Shown: in pieces, positions 62,620-64,000 of the stretch
How the letters are laid out: the number at the start of each line of letters is the position of its first letter
Position numbering within the stretch: position 1 is the stretch's first letter
Source of the DNA: Aminobacter niigataensis
GTDB taxonomy: Bacteria > Pseudomonadota > Alphaproteobacteria > Rhizobiales > Rhizobiaceae
Direction: 5' to 3'
Length of the DNA: 64,000 bases
NCBI RefSeq assembly: GCF_014200015.1
Contig: NZ_JACHOT010000003.1
Span: forward strand, 404,747-468,746
Position numbers and translations under genes: made by a program
The notes under the pieces: model-generated
What the model was told of the DNA's origin: nothing
What the model saw: the letters and a program-made list of their open reading frames with translations, nothing else
Database searches by the model: none

Positions 62620-63276
62620 ATGACAGAATTTTTCACTCCCGAAGCAATGACCGCTCTATTCCAGGTGATCATGATCGACCTGGTCCTGGCGGGTGACAAC
62701 GCGATCATCATCGGCCTTGCCGCTGCAGGCCTGCCCAAGGACCAGCGCGCAAAGGCCATTCTCATCGGCATTGTCGCAGCAACCGTGCTGCGCATCGGCT
62801 TTGCCGCCGCAACGACCCAGTTGCTGCAAATCGTCGGCCTGCTGTTTGCCGGCGGCGTGCTGCTGTTGTGGGTGTGCTGGAAGATGTGGCGCGAGCTTCG
62901 CCAGAACCACGCCGAGGAAACGCAGGCCATCGAGGCGCTTTCGGAAAGCGACATCGACAAGGACGGCAAGGTTGCAGGTGCTGCCCCGCGCAAGACCCTT
63001 GGCCAGGCAGCCTGGCAGATCCTCATCGCCGACGTGTCCATGTCGCTCGACAATGTGCTCGCCGTCGCCGGCGCTGCGCGCGACCATCCCAACGTTCTGG
63101 TCTTCGGTCTTGTCCTGTCGATCGCATTGATGGGCATTGCCGCGAGCTTTATCGCCAACCTGCTGCAGAAGCATCGCTGGATCGCCTATGTCGGCCTGGC
63201 GATCATCCTCTATGTCGCCGGCGAGATGATCTATCGCGGCGCCCACGAATTGATGCCCTTCATCACCGGCTCCTGA
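62620..63276 (+). CDS. TerC-family integral membrane protein (YjbE-like)
   Basis: This inner-membrane protein of 218 residues has about seven membrane segments and is of the TerC family. Members are linked to tellurite resistance and to manganese or calcium export and metallation of exported proteins. Seen: the two family motifs with paired acidic residues, MIDLVLAGDNAII (Asp20, Asp26) and ADVSMSLDNVLAVAG (Asp138, Asp144). An acidic loop (EALSESDIDKDGKV) joins the halves. The ATG at 62620 has AAAGGG upstream. No ter operon genes are nearby, so a metal-export role is more likely than tellurite resistance (inference). Confidence 0.88.
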   Translation: MTEFFTPEAMTALFQVIMIDLVLAGDNAIIIGLAAAGLPKDQRAKAILIGIVAATVLRIGFAAATTQLLQIVGLLFAGGVLLLWVCWKMWRELRQNHAEETQAIEALSESDIDKDGKVAGAAPRKTLGQAAWQILIADVSMSLDNVLAVAGAARDHPNVLVFGLVLSIALMGIAASFIANLLQKHRWIAYVGLAIILYVAGEMIYRGAHELMPFITGS

Positions 63277-63330
63277 GAGCCCGGCAGGCTGGCCGGAGAA
63301 GCCTCTCTGGCCAGCCTTTGCCACATGATC

Positions 63331-63355
63331 AGGCCCGCTTCGCGCGGGCCTTTTT
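63331..63355 (+). terminator. Rho-independent terminator after terC
   Basis: AGGCCCGC (63331-63338) pairs perfectly with GCGGGCCT (63344-63351) around TTCGC, followed by TTTTC. It lies 54 bp after the terC stop. Confidence 0.92.
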
Positions 63356-63415
63356 CATGACCGCAAGGCACCTGGAATCAGCCTCTGGCATTGGAGCGGT
63401 CAACGCCAAGACACG

Positions 63416-63853
63416 ATGCCGGCCCATCGACTGCTCACTTTTCTTTCGCCGCTACTCGCCCAGGCGCTGGTCGCATTCGACGGTGGGCAGGCTTCTCTGG
63501 CCTTCGACGGTGCGACGCGCTTCGGCCCGCAGGACCGCACCTATATCGCCGGCACTAGAGGCAGCCTGTCGAGCACCGGCCCCGACCTCGGCATTCAGGC
63601 GATCGTATTGACGACCATGGCCGGCACGGCACGGCCGGAACTCGCAGGCAGTTGGTTCAACGACGGCTTTGCCGGCACGATGGGGGAGCTTCTGTCGGCC
63701 ATCGAAGACGGCCGCGAGCCGCTCAACGGTGCCCGGGCCAATCTGCGGAGCCTTGGACTGACCTTCGCCGCGATCGCCTCGACGCATCGCGGCACACCGG
63801 TCGTGCCCGGCGCCGTTCGCAGCCTGGCAGAAGTGAAGCGCTCCGCTGGCTGA
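63416..63853 (+). pseudogene. C-terminal remnant of a Gfo/Idh/MocA-family oxidoreductase
   Basis: The 145 residues from the ATG at 63416 resemble only the C-terminal domain of a Gfo/Idh/MocA sugar or inositol dehydrogenase (GATRFGPQDRTYIAGTRGSL, GSWFNDGFAGTMGELLSAIE, FAAIASTHRGTPVVPGAVR). The N-terminal Rossmann domain and catalytic lysine (about 200 residues) are absent. The terC gene and its terminator lie where that domain should be. The frame stays open for some codons upstream of the ATG without family similarity. I read this as a gene truncated by an old rearrangement. Expression as a stand-alone domain cannot be excluded. Confidence 0.6.
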
Positions 63854-63877
63854 AGCCGGCGCTTGATACGACAAAGT

Positions 63878-63906
63878 CCCGCCGGTTTTCACCGTGCGGG
63901 CCTTTT
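63878..63906 (+). terminator. Rho-independent terminator after the oxidoreductase remnant
   Basis: CCCGCCGG pairs with CCG-T-GCGGG around TTTTCA, with one bulge, followed by CCTTTTTG. It lies 25 bp after the stop at 63853, suggesting that the remnant once ended a functional transcription unit. Confidence 0.8.
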
Positions 63907-64000
63907 TGATTTTGGAGCCAGGATTCTGTCTTTTCTGTCCGGCTTTGTCGGCGTTGGCCTGCTTGGGGGCGGCTGATGCGGTTCCAATCGGAGCGTCACC

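Noticed and set aside
63976..64000. ATG with an upstream G-rich tract at the right edge, possible start of the next gene
   Set aside because: Only eight codons are visible, too few to support a gene.

Overview
The window is about 64 kb of GC-rich DNA (low to mid 60s percent by eye), almost fully coding. It looks like a chromosomal or large-replicon segment of a Hyphomicrobiales (Rhizobiales) alphaproteobacterium, probably Mesorhizobium/Phyllobacteriaceae-like. The reasons are the pcaDCHGB operon divergent from pcaQ, many LIV-type and Opp-type ABC importers, FCD-type GntR regulators, Agrobacterium/Sinorhizobium-style gene order and alphaproteobacterial T1SS adhesin architecture. The genus is an inference. 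I see no rRNA, tRNA, CRISPR array, insertion sequence or phage gene.

Layout. 1-2917: the 3' part of an RND efflux pump. 2936-13568: an aromatic-acid block. It holds a five-gene LIV-type ABC importer, pobA, and pcaB-G-H-C-D facing pcaQ. Together these would import 4-hydroxybenzoate/protocatechuate and convert it to 3-oxoadipate. Two promoters in this block share a PcaQ-like 16-bp box plus an identical 9-mer at the same 17-bp spacing, which ties the importer to the regulon. 13637-19382: an SDR, a class III aminotransferase, a GntR regulator, an L-2-hydroxyglutarate dehydrogenase-like flavoenzyme and a succinate-semialdehyde dehydrogenase. This resembles the E. coli csiD-lhgO-gabDTP-csiR region but lacks csiD. 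19425-22422: an Lrp regulator divergent from alanine racemase and D-amino-acid dehydrogenase (D-alanine catabolism).

22504-25508: envelope genes (lipoprotein with a periplasmic-binding fold, lytic transglycosylase, two small proteins of unknown function). 25519-38388: one gene for a 4,289-residue repeat adhesin with a C-terminal RTX/type I secretion signal and no secretion genes beside it. 38605-52846: a 13-gene catabolic island. A nine-gene minus-strand run (Opp-type importer, DUF1537 sugar-acid kinase, GntR, two 2-hydroxyacid dehydrogenases of opposite expected stereospecificity) faces a four-gene plus-strand run (PdxA2-like dehydrogenase, DapA-family lyase, cytosolic sialidase-fold protein, iron-type alcohol dehydrogenase). 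Its substrate is unknown. A four-carbon acid sugar or a larger conjugate releasing one is the best inference, and this is my main candidate for an undescribed system.

52865-62287: a second LIV importer interleaved with two acyl-CoA-ligase-like enzymes under a Crp/Fnr-type regulator. 62288-64000: a TerC-family membrane protein preceded by a potentially structured leader, then a truncated Gfo/Idh/MocA oxidoreductase remnant. All three ABC substrate-binding protein genes are followed by a strong intercistronic hairpin.
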